From: Pedosphaera sp.
Lineage (GTDB): Bacteria; Verrucomicrobiota; Verrucomicrobiia; Limisphaerales; SXQI01
NCBI GenBank assembly: GCA_025359965.1
Contig: JANYDC010000073.1
Span: 1-62,576 of the forward strand
Direction of reading: 5' to 3'
DNA length: 62,576 nucleotides
The notes under the pieces were generated by a model. The model made no database searches and was not told where the DNA came from. It worked only from the letters and a program-made list of their open reading frames with translations. How positions within the stretch are numbered: position 1 is the stretch's first letter; the number at the start of each line of letters is the position of its first letter. The position numbers and the translations under genes were made by a program. This document shows, one piece after another, positions 53,959 to 62,576 of the stretch.

Positions 53959-55113
53959 TCAACCACGCTTCCGACTGGTTTGCGCCATCAAATCCCCGTA
54001 AATCTCCAAATGTCGCAGCGCGACGGCCTTTGGGGCAAAACGTCGTTCCGCGTCACTTCGGGCGTTCACTGCAAATTCTTCGGCCTCCTGGGGTTGGCGG
54101 AGCATTCGCTCCACCGCAACCCGCATGGATTCAGCCGAGGCCGGATCACAAAGAAGACCATTAACCCCATCCCTTACCAGATCCGGTATCCCGCCAATAT
54201 TGGCCGCCACCACTGGTACTCTTGCCGCCATGGCCTCCAGAACCACCATTGGGCAATTGTCCTCAAAGGTAGGGAGCATTAGTAAATGCGCCCGGGCCAA
54301 GGCCGCCTCTACTTCTGCTTTTCCGCCTTTCCCGGCGTACTCGCACCAAGGCCTGCTTTGAACCAGACGCTCAAACTCCTCGGCGTATGGGTCCCCGGGC
54401 GTGGTACCTCCTAAAAACCGCAGCTTGAACGGCAGTCTTCCTGCCAAAGGTTCAAGCGCTCGCAAGAGGCCGATCTGGTTCTTGTAGGTCGTGATGTTCG
54501 CCAGGCAAAGAACTTCCGGCACGGCAGCGGGCTGGCGCACCACTTTGAAACTGCCGGAATCCACCGCATTCGGAACAACCCAGGTTCTTTTGGCTAAGGC
54601 TTCGACCGAGCGCTGGGTATAGGTGGTGATGCATAGCACGCCATCGGTGCGTGCCACGGCGATCCCTTCCAATCTGGCGGTGAGCCAGTGAAAACTTAAT
54701 GGGCGTGCGTGCAGCAGCCTGGCGATCCGGCGCATATTTCCATGGATCGTGATAAGATTGGGATAACCTGACCTTTGGGCTCCGACTGCGCAGTATCGTT
54801 CCGTGCCCTGCCCATGGACCACATCGGGCTTTATTTCCCTCAATTTCTGCCGAATCGCCCATGAGCATCCATAGTACAAGCTCCGCATCCAACCAATTGT
54901 GGGAACAACCACCTGATGAAAATAAATGTTTTGGGCCAGCTTTGCCGGAGCCTTCGTGGCCTCATGTGAACATACCAAAACGTGAACTTCGCAACCTTCC
55001 AGTTCTTTGAATCCCTCCAAAAGTGCTGTAGGCGCGGGTCCAAACGCTGGCTCAGGCCGGTCGAACTGCCTGTATTCATCGCGGTTGTCAGGAACAAGAA
55101 AAGCGATCTTCAT
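53959..55113 (-). CDS. Glycosyltransferase family 4 protein
   Basis: A 384-residue GT-B retaining glycosyltransferase. The N-terminal half has FGPAPTALLEGFKELEGCEVHVL and KPDVVHGQGTERYCAVG. The C-terminal half has the donor-binding pattern EVLCLANITTYKNQIGLLRAL, LPFKLRFLGG and the E-x7-E-like PTFEDNCPMVVLEAMAARVPVVAANIGGIPDLVRDGVNGLLCDP. It transfers a sugar from a nucleotide donor during polysaccharide or glycolipid synthesis. It overlaps the upstream glycosyltransferase by four bases (55110-55113). Confidence 0.93.
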   Translation of the reverse strand: MKIAFLVPDNRDEYRQFDRPEPAFGPAPTALLEGFKELEGCEVHVLVCSHEATKAPAKLAQNIYFHQVVVPTIGWMRSLYYGCSWAIRQKLREIKPDVVHGQGTERYCAVGAQRSGYPNLITIHGNMRRIARLLHARPLSFHWLTARLEGIAVARTDGVLCITTYTQRSVEALAKRTWVVPNAVDSGSFKVVRQPAAVPEVLCLANITTYKNQIGLLRALEPLAGRLPFKLRFLGGTTPGDPYAEEFERLVQSRPWCEYAGKGGKAEVEAALARAHLLMLPTFEDNCPMVVLEAMAARVPVVAANIGGIPDLVRDGVNGLLCDPASAESMRVAVERMLRQPQEAEEFAVNARSDAERRFAPKAVALRHLEIYGDLMAQTSRKRG

Positions 55114-56132
55114 GAGTTGCTTTTCTGCCCCAGCACCATCCGGTAAACCTGCGCGTACTGTCTGGCCACATCTCGCCAGGATTGCACTGGAAAGGTGTGA
55201 TGCGGCAGGCGGTGGGATTGTTGATAAAAAGCCTTTAGTGCCTCAATGACCGCTGCTGGCCGTGTCTGGTCGACAAAAGTCAGCCCACGCGTGGCTCCCA
55301 TATACCCATGGCGTGCCCAGGGCAGATCCGAAAGAAATAAGGTCAGCCCGGCGGCAGAGGCCTCATGGATGGCAATGCACCCTGTTTCGCCCAAACTCAA
55401 CAAACAAAATCCCCGCGCCGATCTCAGCAACCGGTATTTCTCCTCCCGTGAAACAAACCCCGGGTATTGGACGTACTTGCCATCCACCAGTTTTTTGAAC
55501 TCCAGAAAATAAGGGTCATCCTCGCTATAGGGTTTCCCCAGAAAAACAATAGGCACCTGCGCCGCTATGGCCGCCCGGGCCAGTACCAGCGTGTTTTTAC
55601 GTGGGGCAATGGTTGCCACCGAGATCAGATGCCCCCCTTCGGGTTCCACCTGCGCCAATTGATCCAGCGCCTCGGGTTCCACGGCGTGATTGATCACATG
55701 ACAGCGGGCGCGGGGCGCATCAAACAGATACTCAGCCACCTTCTGCTCGCGCAGCAGCACAAACACCAAGGCGTCCACCTCCTTATAAACCTCCCAGTTC
55801 AATTTCCAAGTGAGCCCCCTCACCAGAAGTTTTGCGGCACGACTCAACGACTTCTGTAGAAATAGTTGGAAATCCGAGCGCGATGCTGTCACATCCAGAA
55901 TGTCGCTCATGACAAACTTCATGCCCTTTTCATGGGCCAGTCTCACCACCCCAGTTTCAGGCCGCGTGATCGCATGAATCAAATCCCCCCTTTGGGTCTG
56001 ATCCCACCAACGCAACGGCTCGGCCTCCACCCCAAACTCAGGGAGATACTTGAAGAGGTTATCCATATGTGTTTGGACCCCCCCATGCGCGAGAAAAAAC
56101 GGTATATTGGTCCACAGCAGAACCTTCATCAT
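55110..56132 (-). CDS. Glycosyltransferase (GT-B fold)
   Basis: A 340-residue glycosyltransferase-like protein. The N-terminus LLWTNIPFFLAHGGVQTHMDNLFKYLPEFGVEAEPL has the GGVQTH acceptor-domain motif of GT4-type enzymes. The C-terminal half has HLISVATIAPRKNTLVLARAAI, VPIVFLGKPYSEDDPYF and ARGFCLLSLGETGCIAIHEASAAGLTLFLSDLPWARHGY, equivalent to the E-x7-E donor-binding region. It acts with the next gene, to which it is translationally coupled, on a surface glycan. It starts at ATG 56132, divergent from purM. Confidence 0.85.
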   Translation of the reverse strand: MMKVLLWTNIPFFLAHGGVQTHMDNLFKYLPEFGVEAEPLRWWDQTQRGDLIHAITRPETGVVRLAHEKGMKFVMSDILDVTASRSDFQLFLQKSLSRAAKLLVRGLTWKLNWEVYKEVDALVFVLLREQKVAEYLFDAPRARCHVINHAVEPEALDQLAQVEPEGGHLISVATIAPRKNTLVLARAAIAAQVPIVFLGKPYSEDDPYFLEFKKLVDGKYVQYPGFVSREEKYRLLRSARGFCLLSLGETGCIAIHEASAAGLTLFLSDLPWARHGYMGATRGLTFVDQTRPAAVIEALKAFYQQSHRLPHHTFPVQSWRDVARQYAQVYRMVLGQKSNS

Positions 56133-56248
56133 TCAGATTAGAATCACCGAACACATGTCACAGTGTCAATCCGCCCTAGGTGATTCCTTCTTCGCATCTC
56201 GACAGTCGTCCGGTTTTTGTCGATGCTGTCCTCTGAATTTCGAGTTTC

Positions 56249-57304
56249 ATGTCACAGAAAGCATACGCAAAAGCCGGGGTGGATATTGATTTGGGTAATC
56301 GTGTCAAAGCGACGTTGCCTCAGCTCCTCGCGTCCACCCATCGCAAGGAAGTCCTCGGCAAAGTCGGCGGCTTTGGAGGCCTATTCGCCCTCGACACCCG
56401 CAAATACAAGCAGCCGGTGCTTGTCTCCAGCGCTGATGGTGTCGGCACCAAGCTGAAAATTGCTTTTGCCATGAACCGCCACAATACCATTGGCCAGGAT
56501 TTGGTGAATCATTGCGTGGATGACATTGCTGTGCTCGGCGCCGAACCGCTCTTTTTCCTCGATTATCTCGGCACCGGCAAGCTGGAGCCCCACGTTTTCA
56601 AGGAAGTCCTCTCCGGTTTTGCCAAAGCCTGCAGCGAGAACCATTGTTCCCTCATCGGTGGCGAAACTGCTCAGATGCCCGGCTTCTATCAACCCGGTGA
56701 ATACGATGTCAGCGGCACCATTGTTGGAGTTGTTGAGAAATCACGCATGCTTGACGGCAAAACTATTAAGCCCGGCGACCTCGTCCTCGGCATTGCCTCC
56801 AGCGGTTTGCACACCAACGGCTACTCCCTTGCCCGCAAAGTGTTATTCGATGAAATGGGGTTGACCGTTGCCTCCAAAGTCCCGGCTCTCGGCAAAAAAA
56901 CTGTCGGCGACGAACTGTTGAAAGTCCACGTCAGCTACGGCCCGATCGTCCAAGCCTTGCTCAAGAAATTCAATAAACCCGGCCAGTCCCGTGTCATCAA
57001 GGGCCTTGCTCATATCACGGGGGGCGGCTTTATTGACAATATTCCGCGTGTTTTGCCCAAACGTTGTGACGTCGTCATTCACAAGGGCACTTGGCCTGTG
57101 CTTCCGATTTTTGACCTCATCGCCAAAAACGGCAATATCCCCGAGGATGAACTCTATCAAGTCTTCAACATGGGCATCGGCATGACCGTCATCGTCCCCC
57201 CTAGCCAAGCCGAAGCGGTGGACAAAATGATCGAAGCTTCCGGCCACAAATCCTACGCTATCGGCGAGGTGGTCAAAGGCACCGGCGTGGCTCGTGTTGA
57301 GTAG
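56249..57304 (+). CDS. purM: Phosphoribosylformylglycinamidine cyclo-ligase
   Basis: A 351-residue AIR synthetase that performs the fifth step of purine synthesis, closing the imidazole ring of FGAM with ATP. It has AYAKAGVDIDLGNRVK at the N-terminus, LVSSADGVGTKLKIA, GQDLVNHCVDDIAVLGAEPLFFLDYL, IGGETAQMPGFY, GIASSGLHTNGYSLARK and GLAHITGGGFIDNIPRVLP, the complete PurM pattern. The length is normal. No other pur gene is adjacent. ATG 56249 has no obvious ribosome-binding site. Confidence 0.97.
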   Translation: MSQKAYAKAGVDIDLGNRVKATLPQLLASTHRKEVLGKVGGFGGLFALDTRKYKQPVLVSSADGVGTKLKIAFAMNRHNTIGQDLVNHCVDDIAVLGAEPLFFLDYLGTGKLEPHVFKEVLSGFAKACSENHCSLIGGETAQMPGFYQPGEYDVSGTIVGVVEKSRMLDGKTIKPGDLVLGIASSGLHTNGYSLARKVLFDEMGLTVASKVPALGKKTVGDELLKVHVSYGPIVQALLKKFNKPGQSRVIKGLAHITGGGFIDNIPRVLPKRCDVVIHKGTWPVLPIFDLIAKNGNIPEDELYQVFNMGIGMTVIVPPSQAEAVDKMIEASGHKSYAIGEVVKGTGVARVE

Positions 57305-57353
57305 GCCCCGGCAAGCGGCGGGGCTTCACCGAGTCCACATACTGCCTAATCTC

Positions 57354-60300
57354 TCAGCGTTTAATTAAGATTTCCTTGGCACTGGTTGGCACGGGGTGGG
57401 ATTGCCAGTCCTTGGTTCCCGGCCAGCGAACCTCTACGGAGGTCACTGGAGAAGTTCCACCAAGGAGCACGGTTGCTCCGGCTTGAGAACAATAGCCGTT
57501 CCCGCTTTGGATTTCCTGTATTGCCGACGCCCCGGCACGGCGAACCCAGCTGCCCACGGCGGTGGGGTTGGACGCACCACCCGCCAGTTTGACGCGCAGC
57601 GCGGGTTGCGCACGGCGGTTTCGAAGCAGTCGGGTGGTGCCGCTGTTTTGAGCGACGCAGAGATCCATCCGTCCATCTCCATCAAAATCCGAGGCCGCCC
57701 CTCCCCGGCCTTGCCCCCAGATAGCCAAGCCCGACTCAGCGGCACCCACCGCACGAAAGCCTCCGTGCCCATCGCCGATAAGCAATAGTCCTCGCCCCGC
57801 ATCCTGACGAGTGGCGGTGCTTTGGAGCCCAAAGTCATTTTGAGAAAGAAAGACATCCTGATGCCCATCTCCATTGAAATCCGCCGCAACCGCTCCGTAA
57901 GCGGGTGCCCACTGCGCTTCGGCGGGGAGTGCCCGCGCCTCGAAGTGATCGCCCCGGTTGAGAAAAAGGGTTGAGGAGCGCCAATTGGAGCTCAAGTAAC
58001 GAGCAGTTTTTATGGTCTCGCCCAAAAGATCATCCACCGAAGCCTGATTGTAGGAGGCGAAGCTCGTAAATTTTTCGGCCAGACCCGGCATGGCTTTGCT
58101 CATCGCCGTGAGGGAACGAAGCGGGCGAAGCAAATGGCTGATAGGATCCGCACTGCATTCGATTGCATCCCACCGCGTATCACCGTCGAAGTCGCCGGAA
58201 AGAATATTCACGGTTCCAACACCAGCTTCGGTACTGTTCAACCCCCAGTTTGAGACGATCAAATCGAGCTTGCCATCCTCATCCACATCCGCTGCCACGA
58301 TGCCATTCCACCATCCGATTTTCTCCGCGAGGCCTAATGCGCCCGTGACTTCGTGAAATTGGCCGTGATCATTGAAAAAGATCTTCACAGGGCCCCATTC
58401 CACAGCCAGGGCAAGATCAGGATAGCCATCGCCATTGATATCCGCAAACACCGCACCACTCACCAAACCCACGTCACTGAAGGCTTTAGAGGCGTCCTCA
58501 TCCAGAACCAGCTTACCTCCTTGATTGCGGTAAATTTGAGACGAAGCCGGTTCCGGCCAGCGGCCCGGAAGACAACGCCCGCCGACGAAAAGGTCCAGAT
58601 CCCCATCGCCGTCGATGTCAGCAACAGCCAGCGGCCCACTATTAACTCCGGCCGGTCCGCTGACGTCGTTGGGCAAATTCCCCGGTGTCCATCCAACCAC
58701 GGACGAAACCCCTCCCGTCGTGTCTTCGTAGCTGGATTGTCCCGCCAAGATCGACATACGACCGCCTGCCGCAGGGAAAGCCACCAATCCAATCCAATCC
58801 TGGGCCAGTCCCATGGGGCTGCTGTTGGTCTGTGGCCAAGGCGTAAAACCTTTTCCTGCATTATTATGAAAGGCTGCCGGCTGACCGCTCTTGCCCGCTC
58901 CGATCACGAGATCATCCCAGCCGTCCCCATCAATATCCAGCCAAGCGACTCCTGGACCAAGCGCTGACAATTGTTTTGGCAGCAGGGGTTGCCGCAGGAA
59001 ATCATCAAATGGTTCATCAACGTGCTGATGGCCAAGTTGGGAGCTCAGGTCGTCAAAAAAGACCTCGACTGCGGGAGATTTGACTGGAGGTAAGGCAGCA
59101 TCGGCCGAATCTTCACTGATTTCATAAGCATAATTTGGCTGGGCTGCCGTTAATATCGAGCGCCTTCCAGAACGCCAAGTGACTATTATTTTCTGGGTTT
59201 CGCCATTTAGCGCGGCAAAAGTTCGAACGGGCTCGTCACTGGATAAATATCGCCCTCCTGAAATCATTTGCTGCGATTGCGTCAGCTTTTCTGAGATGAT
59301 CTGAATTCTCGCTCCGGTGCCGGATCGGTTTTTAGCGCTCCCGGCAAGGCGTATAAGAAGACGCGGTGCGACGGACTCATTTCGATAGATGCCGGCCGTC
59401 CCGTTGAGGTTGTTTACCACCACATCAAGGTCGCCGTCGTTGTCCAGATCCGCCATGGCCATGCCATGAGCCACGCCCACTTGGTTAAACCCCCAGGTGG
59501 CGCCTATTTCCTCGAAGGTGGCGTCGCCTCGGTTTCGATAAGCCAACCGTGCCTGGCTCATTCTTGGGTACATCAGCAGCTTCTGTGGAATCTTGTCCCG
59601 CGACCACGGACCTTTAAGCTGTATGCGTCTCTCAGCATCCAAATCCTGAATGTCGAACATGTGGCTCGTCGTACAGAGCAGATCCTCATAACCGTCGAGG
59701 TCCACGTCCAGGAAGATGGAAGACCAAGTCCAGTCAGTAGCATCGACGCCGGCCCAAGGGGCGACGTCCGCATAGGTGCCGTCGCCTCGATTCATTTGCA
59801 GACAATTACGATCAAACTGGGGGCGATCCAGCCAACTATTGGGTGTGACTTCGTAAGGATCAGTCGAAGCCAGTTTCATAAGGCGGCGCTCATGTTTAGG
59901 GCTTAGCATATCCGCGACAAAAAAATCATCATAACCATCTCGATTCAAATCCGCGAAATCAACAGACATCGAGAAGGTTGGAGTGTGACGCAGGGAGAGC
60001 CGTGGCATGGCTTGGAAATTGCCCTTTCCATCATTCAACCAGCAACGGTCTTCTGTTTGGAAATCGTTGCAAACATAGATGTCAGGAAACCCGTCCTGAT
60101 TGATATCCCGGAACATGACACTGAGGCCCCAGTCGTGCGGAGGGTTTTTCAGAGGTTGCCCATCCTCATCGTGAAACCGCCCATCCGTCCAGGATGTCTG
60201 GGTAAATTGTCCATGGCCGTCGTTGAGGTAAAGGATGTCGGGTTCGCCGCGCTCGAGCACCCGGCCCTGTTTGGTGAACTCCAGCTGCTCCCGGTCTTCG

Positions 60301-61010
60301 GGAAGGATGGCCTTTTGGTTGCCCCGGCGCATAAGTGCAAAGCCGGTGCTGCGAATTGTGGTGGTCCGGTAGTTCGCCACATAGAGATCGAGATCTCCGT
60401 CTCCGTCAATATCCGTTAGCGCCATCGAAGTGGCCCCTCCTTTGGTCGCCAAGCCGCTATTGGTGGCTTCCAAAAAATGGCCTCCTCCCTGGTTCTTAAA
60501 TAACCTTGTCCCAGTCCCGACGCCGTTCACTAATAAATCCAGCAGCCCATCTCCGTCCACGTCAGCGAGCAGGGCACCCGTGGAGTATTGGTTGGTGCAC
60601 CCAACGCCGGCGGTCGCGGTAATGTCCTCAAAACGCCCGTTACCCAGATTGCGGTAAAGCACATTGGGGTTCTCCAATCCACAGAGATAAATGTCACACC
60701 AGCCATCTCCATCAATATCTCCCAATGCAACGCCCGAACCGTTGAGACGGATTTGATTCTCGGCTGCTCGTGCCTCGGTCAGTACATTGGAAAAGGTAAT
60801 GCCGGTTTGCTCCGGAAGCAGCAGAGAGAATCCGCTCCTGCCGGTCTTCGGCACATCCAGAGCCGCTTTTTTCCCTCCAGAAATCACCTCCCACTTAAGA
60901 TCGGCGGCATGGCACCGGATGGAGGAAAGCACCACCACGAGTATCAACAAAACCGCCCGGCTGAGAACCGTCGATGTGCTCGGCACTTGGTGTGGTGCAT
61001 GCATGATCAT
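57354..61010 (-). CDS. CRTAC1/ASPIC FG-GAP (VCBS) repeat protein
   Basis: A 1218-residue exported protein. A signal peptide (SRAVLLILVVVLSSIRCHAA) is followed by many FG-GAP/VCBS repeats with calcium-binding D-x-D-x-D-G loops (LGDIDGDGWCDIYLCGLENPNVLYRN, LADVDGDGLLDLLVNGV, LTDIDGDGDLDLYVANY, MADLDNDGDLDVVVNNL). An ASPIC/UnbV domain lies near residue 600 (GAR...SDEPVRTFAALNGETQKIIVTWRSGRRS). A second propeller set follows, then a second C-terminal ASPIC/UnbV unit (SGNGYCSQAGATVLLGGTSPVTSVEVRWPGTKDW). The duplicated layout gives twice the usual CRTAC1 length. Integrin-like beta-propellers are thought to mediate adhesion or ligand binding. It starts at ATG 61010 or 61004. Confidence 0.9.
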   Translation of the reverse strand: MIMHAPHQVPSTSTVLSRAVLLILVVVLSSIRCHAADLKWEVISGGKKAALDVPKTGRSGFSLLLPEQTGITFSNVLTEARAAENQIRLNGSGVALGDIDGDGWCDIYLCGLENPNVLYRNLGNGRFEDITATAGVGCTNQYSTGALLADVDGDGLLDLLVNGVGTGTRLFKNQGGGHFLEATNSGLATKGGATSMALTDIDGDGDLDLYVANYRTTTIRSTGFALMRRGNQKAILPEDREQLEFTKQGRVLERGEPDILYLNDGHGQFTQTSWTDGRFHDEDGQPLKNPPHDWGLSVMFRDINQDGFPDIYVCNDFQTEDRCWLNDGKGNFQAMPRLSLRHTPTFSMSVDFADLNRDGYDDFFVADMLSPKHERRLMKLASTDPYEVTPNSWLDRPQFDRNCLQMNRGDGTYADVAPWAGVDATDWTWSSIFLDVDLDGYEDLLCTTSHMFDIQDLDAERRIQLKGPWSRDKIPQKLLMYPRMSQARLAYRNRGDATFEEIGATWGFNQVGVAHGMAMADLDNDGDLDVVVNNLNGTAGIYRNESVAPRLLIRLAGSAKNRSGTGARIQIISEKLTQSQQMISGGRYLSSDEPVRTFAALNGETQKIIVTWRSGRRSILTAAQPNYAYEISEDSADAALPPVKSPAVEVFFDDLSSQLGHQHVDEPFDDFLRQPLLPKQLSALGPGVAWLDIDGDGWDDLVIGAGKSGQPAAFHNNAGKGFTPWPQTNSSPMGLAQDWIGLVAFPAAGGRMSILAGQSSYEDTTGGVSSVVGWTPGNLPNDVSGPAGVNSGPLAVADIDGDGDLDLFVGGRCLPGRWPEPASSQIYRNQGGKLVLDEDASKAFSDVGLVSGAVFADINGDGYPDLALAVEWGPVKIFFNDHGQFHEVTGALGLAEKIGWWNGIVAADVDEDGKLDLIVSNWGLNSTEAGVGTVNILSGDFDGDTRWDAIECSADPISHLLRPLRSLTAMSKAMPGLAEKFTSFASYNQASVDDLLGETIKTARYLSSNWRSSTLFLNRGDHFEARALPAEAQWAPAYGAVAADFNGDGHQDVFLSQNDFGLQSTATRQDAGRGLLLIGDGHGGFRAVGAAESGLAIWGQGRGGAASDFDGDGRMDLCVAQNSGTTRLLRNRRAQPALRVKLAGGASNPTAVGSWVRRAGASAIQEIQSGNGYCSQAGATVLLGGTSPVTSVEVRWPGTKDWQSHPVPTSAKEILIKR

Positions 61011-61067
61011 TTCTTCAAGATGATGGACACAACAAACTCCGTTGGGAAGAATTCACATCAAAACCCA

Positions 61068-61540
61068 TTATGATTCACTAGCATCCCACAGAGGCACAAT
61101 TTGGCCAGAATTTACCTTTCCCTGTTTCCTGCTGCTAGTTGGTTGCTCAACTGGTGCCGTCAATTGATTACCTGCCATTTCTGCAACAGCTTGTGGCAGA
61201 AATTCCGGCGATGCGTACGCCTCAAAGAAACGCCGCATGTACCACACATTTCGGTCAGAAAATCCTCGCACGTCTGGAAACTCCCTCCGAAGATTTTTTG
61301 CCAGAACCTCCACCACCGAATCCCCCCAGCCCGCCGTCCGCTGCTTCTCCGCAATGCCTCGCCCAATATATCCCAATACAGCATGATCATTTCGCCATTG
61401 ACCGCTCGGGCTGCCGAGATGCGGGCACGAAGGATGCGCTCCTTAAGAGCGGACAAAAAAGCCGGATAATCGGGGTGCGATAAAGAGTTGACCAAAAGGG
61501 GTATATTTTGCCTGATCTTTTTCGACCCCTTAATTTTCAT
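61068..61540 (-). pseudogene. Frameshifted, truncated DUF1016 (YhcG-like) gene
   Basis: Read on the minus strand, one frame gives LKERILRARISAARAVNGEMIMLYWDI and a second frame continues GRGIAEKQRTAGWGDSVVEVLAKNLRREFPDVRGFSDRNVWYMRRFFEAY, together the DUF1016 N-terminal domain of PDDEXK-type YhcG nucleases. The join is at a duplicated AT (GATATATT in place of GATATT, near 61365-61372). The C-terminal nuclease domain is absent. It lies between a secreted-protein gene and an IS element and is presumably inactive. Confidence 0.8.
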
Positions 61541-61689
61541 GGTAAAGGTGGCGACTGCTGAGTGAGATTATCCTCAAGCTCACGCCAATTCTTTTTTGGT
61601 GTTCTGCCCAACCATCAATCCGCCGGCCAGCATCATGACCGCCGGTAAAAAGATGATTTGGTGAGCGCTTCCAGAAACTGAAATAATGT

Positions 61690-62576
61690 TAAAAAATCCG
61701 GTGTGGATTTTGAGTAGATGGGTTGTGGATTTCGTCAAAGAATGCATGCCTGAAATCATCCGCCCCGCTGAGCTTTCCTTCTTCTCCCTGACCGAGCGTC
61801 TGGCTCAGATTTCCCAGCAGCGCGACCCTCTCCAACGCTTGGACGGAGTCATCGACTGGAAGATCTTCCAGCCGGTTCTGGACCGGGTCTTTCCTCCTGT
61901 CACACCCAAGGGTCCCGGAGGCCGTCCGGCCTACCCCAAACTGTTCCTCTGCAAAATTCTGGTCCTCCAGCGTCTTTACCATCTTTCTGACGAGGCCACC
62001 CAGTTCCAGATCCTGGACCGGCTTTCCTTCCAGCGCTTTCTCGGCCTGGGCCTCTCCGATCCTGTGCCCGACCAGAACACCATCCGGGAGTTCCGCGAGG
62101 CGCTGCAAAAGGCCGAAGCCTTCCAGTCCCTCTTCGAAGTGTTCAACACCCATCTGGCAGGCCAGGGGCTGCTGCCCAAGGAGGGGGTCATTGTTGATGC
62201 CACCTTTGTGGAAATGCCCCGTCAGCGCAACACCCGCGAGGAAAACGCCCTGATCAAGGAGGGCAAAACTCCGGAGGACTGGAGCAATAAGAAGCGCGCC
62301 CACAAGGACGTGGATGCCCGTTGGGTCAAGAAGAATGAACAGACCTTTTACGGGTACAAGGACCACATCAAGGTGAACGAGCAGACTAAACTCATTGAGA
62401 CGGCGGTGGTGACGGTGGCCAGTGTCCACGACAGCCAGGCGGTGCTGGGTTTGGTGCAGGCGGGGGACAGGGTTGTGTACGGTGACAGCGCCTACGGCGC
62501 GGCATGGATCACCGAGCAGTTGAATGACATCGGGGTGGACACCGTGACCGTGCAGAAGGCACAGCGAGGACAACCG
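61690..62576 (+). mobile_element. IS5-like insertion sequence, partial
   Basis: The left part of an IS element begins somewhere between the DUF1016 remnant and 61746 and continues beyond the window. The terminal inverted repeat cannot be defined because the right end is missing. Confidence 0.75.
61746..62576 (+). CDS. IS5-family transposase, partial
   Basis: An open frame from ATG 61746 to the window edge (277 residues visible). An N-terminal DUF772-like region FLCKILVLQRLYHLSDEATQFQILDRLSFQRFLGLGLSDPVPDQNTIREFREAL is the IS5-group hallmark. The first catalytic aspartate is in GVIVDATFVEMPRQRN, followed by FYGYKDHIKVNEQTKLIETAVVT, and the second is in VVYGDSAYGA. The glutamate of the DDE triad lies outside the window. 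The long antisense frame 61689-62573 on the minus strand is a shadow of this gene. Confidence 0.93.
   Translation, partial: MPEIIRPAELSFFSLTERLAQISQQRDPLQRLDGVIDWKIFQPVLDRVFPPVTPKGPGGRPAYPKLFLCKILVLQRLYHLSDEATQFQILDRLSFQRFLGLGLSDPVPDQNTIREFREALQKAEAFQSLFEVFNTHLAGQGLLPKEGVIVDATFVEMPRQRNTREENALIKEGKTPEDWSNKKRAHKDVDARWVKKNEQTFYGYKDHIKVNEQTKLIETAVVTVASVHDSQAVLGLVQAGDRVVYGDSAYGAAWITEQLNDIGVDTVTVQKAQRGQP

Noticed and set aside
61689..62573. 294-aa minus-strand open frame over the IS
   Set aside because: It is antisense to a clear IS5 transposase with DDE-type motifs on the plus strand.

Overview
The window looks like a chromosomal stretch from a free-living, saprophytic bacterium of the PVC superphylum, most likely Verrucomicrobiota (Pedosphaera/Limisphaerales-like). 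This is inferred from protein families, not from rRNA. The supporting families are a PSD1-type cytochrome protein paired with a DUF1501 protein, secreted multihaem and beta-propeller proteins, CRTAC1/ASPIC FG-GAP proteins, prepilin-like proteins with a C-terminal FGDGH motif, HAF and RCC1-like secreted repeat proteins, DUF6600, and a dispersed palindrome that reads MECGGK.SATPL when translated. Composition is fairly GC-rich and even. Short 4-bp stop/start overlaps are common.

Layout. 1-1252: sugar-nucleotide genes (partial cupin-like gene and gmd). 1323-7454: rtcB, then a PSD1/DUF1501 pair. 7472-14392: small hypothetical genes, a tightly coupled three-gene operon (five-haem PA14 cytochrome, secreted beta-propeller, diacylglycerol-kinase-like enzyme) and a pentapeptide-repeat protein. 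14489-17639: a secreted-protein/DUF6600-lipoprotein pair. 18142-24959: a lipid-trafficking cluster with an HpnN-like RND exporter, an unrecognised secreted repeat protein, and MlaE, MlaF and MlaD. 25156-36535: dienelactone hydrolase, GH43-like enzyme, lysine 2,3-aminomutase, endonuclease III, lipoate-ligase-like protein, a DUF3142-like/TPR pair, a Tat-exported putative glycosidase and DUF2721. 36703-39205: a tandemly duplicated prepilin-like gene carrying HAF-protein remnants. 39223-43110: LysE, peroxiredoxin, YihY/BrkB and DnaN. Then tRNA-Pro and an unusual G3E GTPase.

45050-52497 is the most interesting part: a compact (~7.4 kb) integrative element inserted in the 3' end of a tRNA-Ser(GGA) gene and bounded by perfect 41-bp direct repeats. 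It encodes a tyrosine integrase, a small HTH-like protein, an excisionase-like protein, a replication ATPase that seems to start at ATT behind a perfect Shine-Dalgarno sequence, coupled small ORFs, an Xre repressor with an operator-like dyad in its promoter, and an ImmA/IrrE-like protein whose HEXXH reads EELAH. Between the replication genes and the repressor lies a ~435-480 bp imperfect palindrome with no coding explanation. The apparent cargo is a secreted RCC1-like repeat protein. I see no conjugation or capsid genes. I do not recognise this element as a described family.

52716-62576: a hypothetical gene, DUF1801, two coupled glycosyltransferases, purM, a giant CRTAC1/ASPIC protein, a frameshifted DUF1016 pseudogene and the first part of an IS5-like element that runs off the window. 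All functional statements come from reading sequence and remembered family features. No database search was run.
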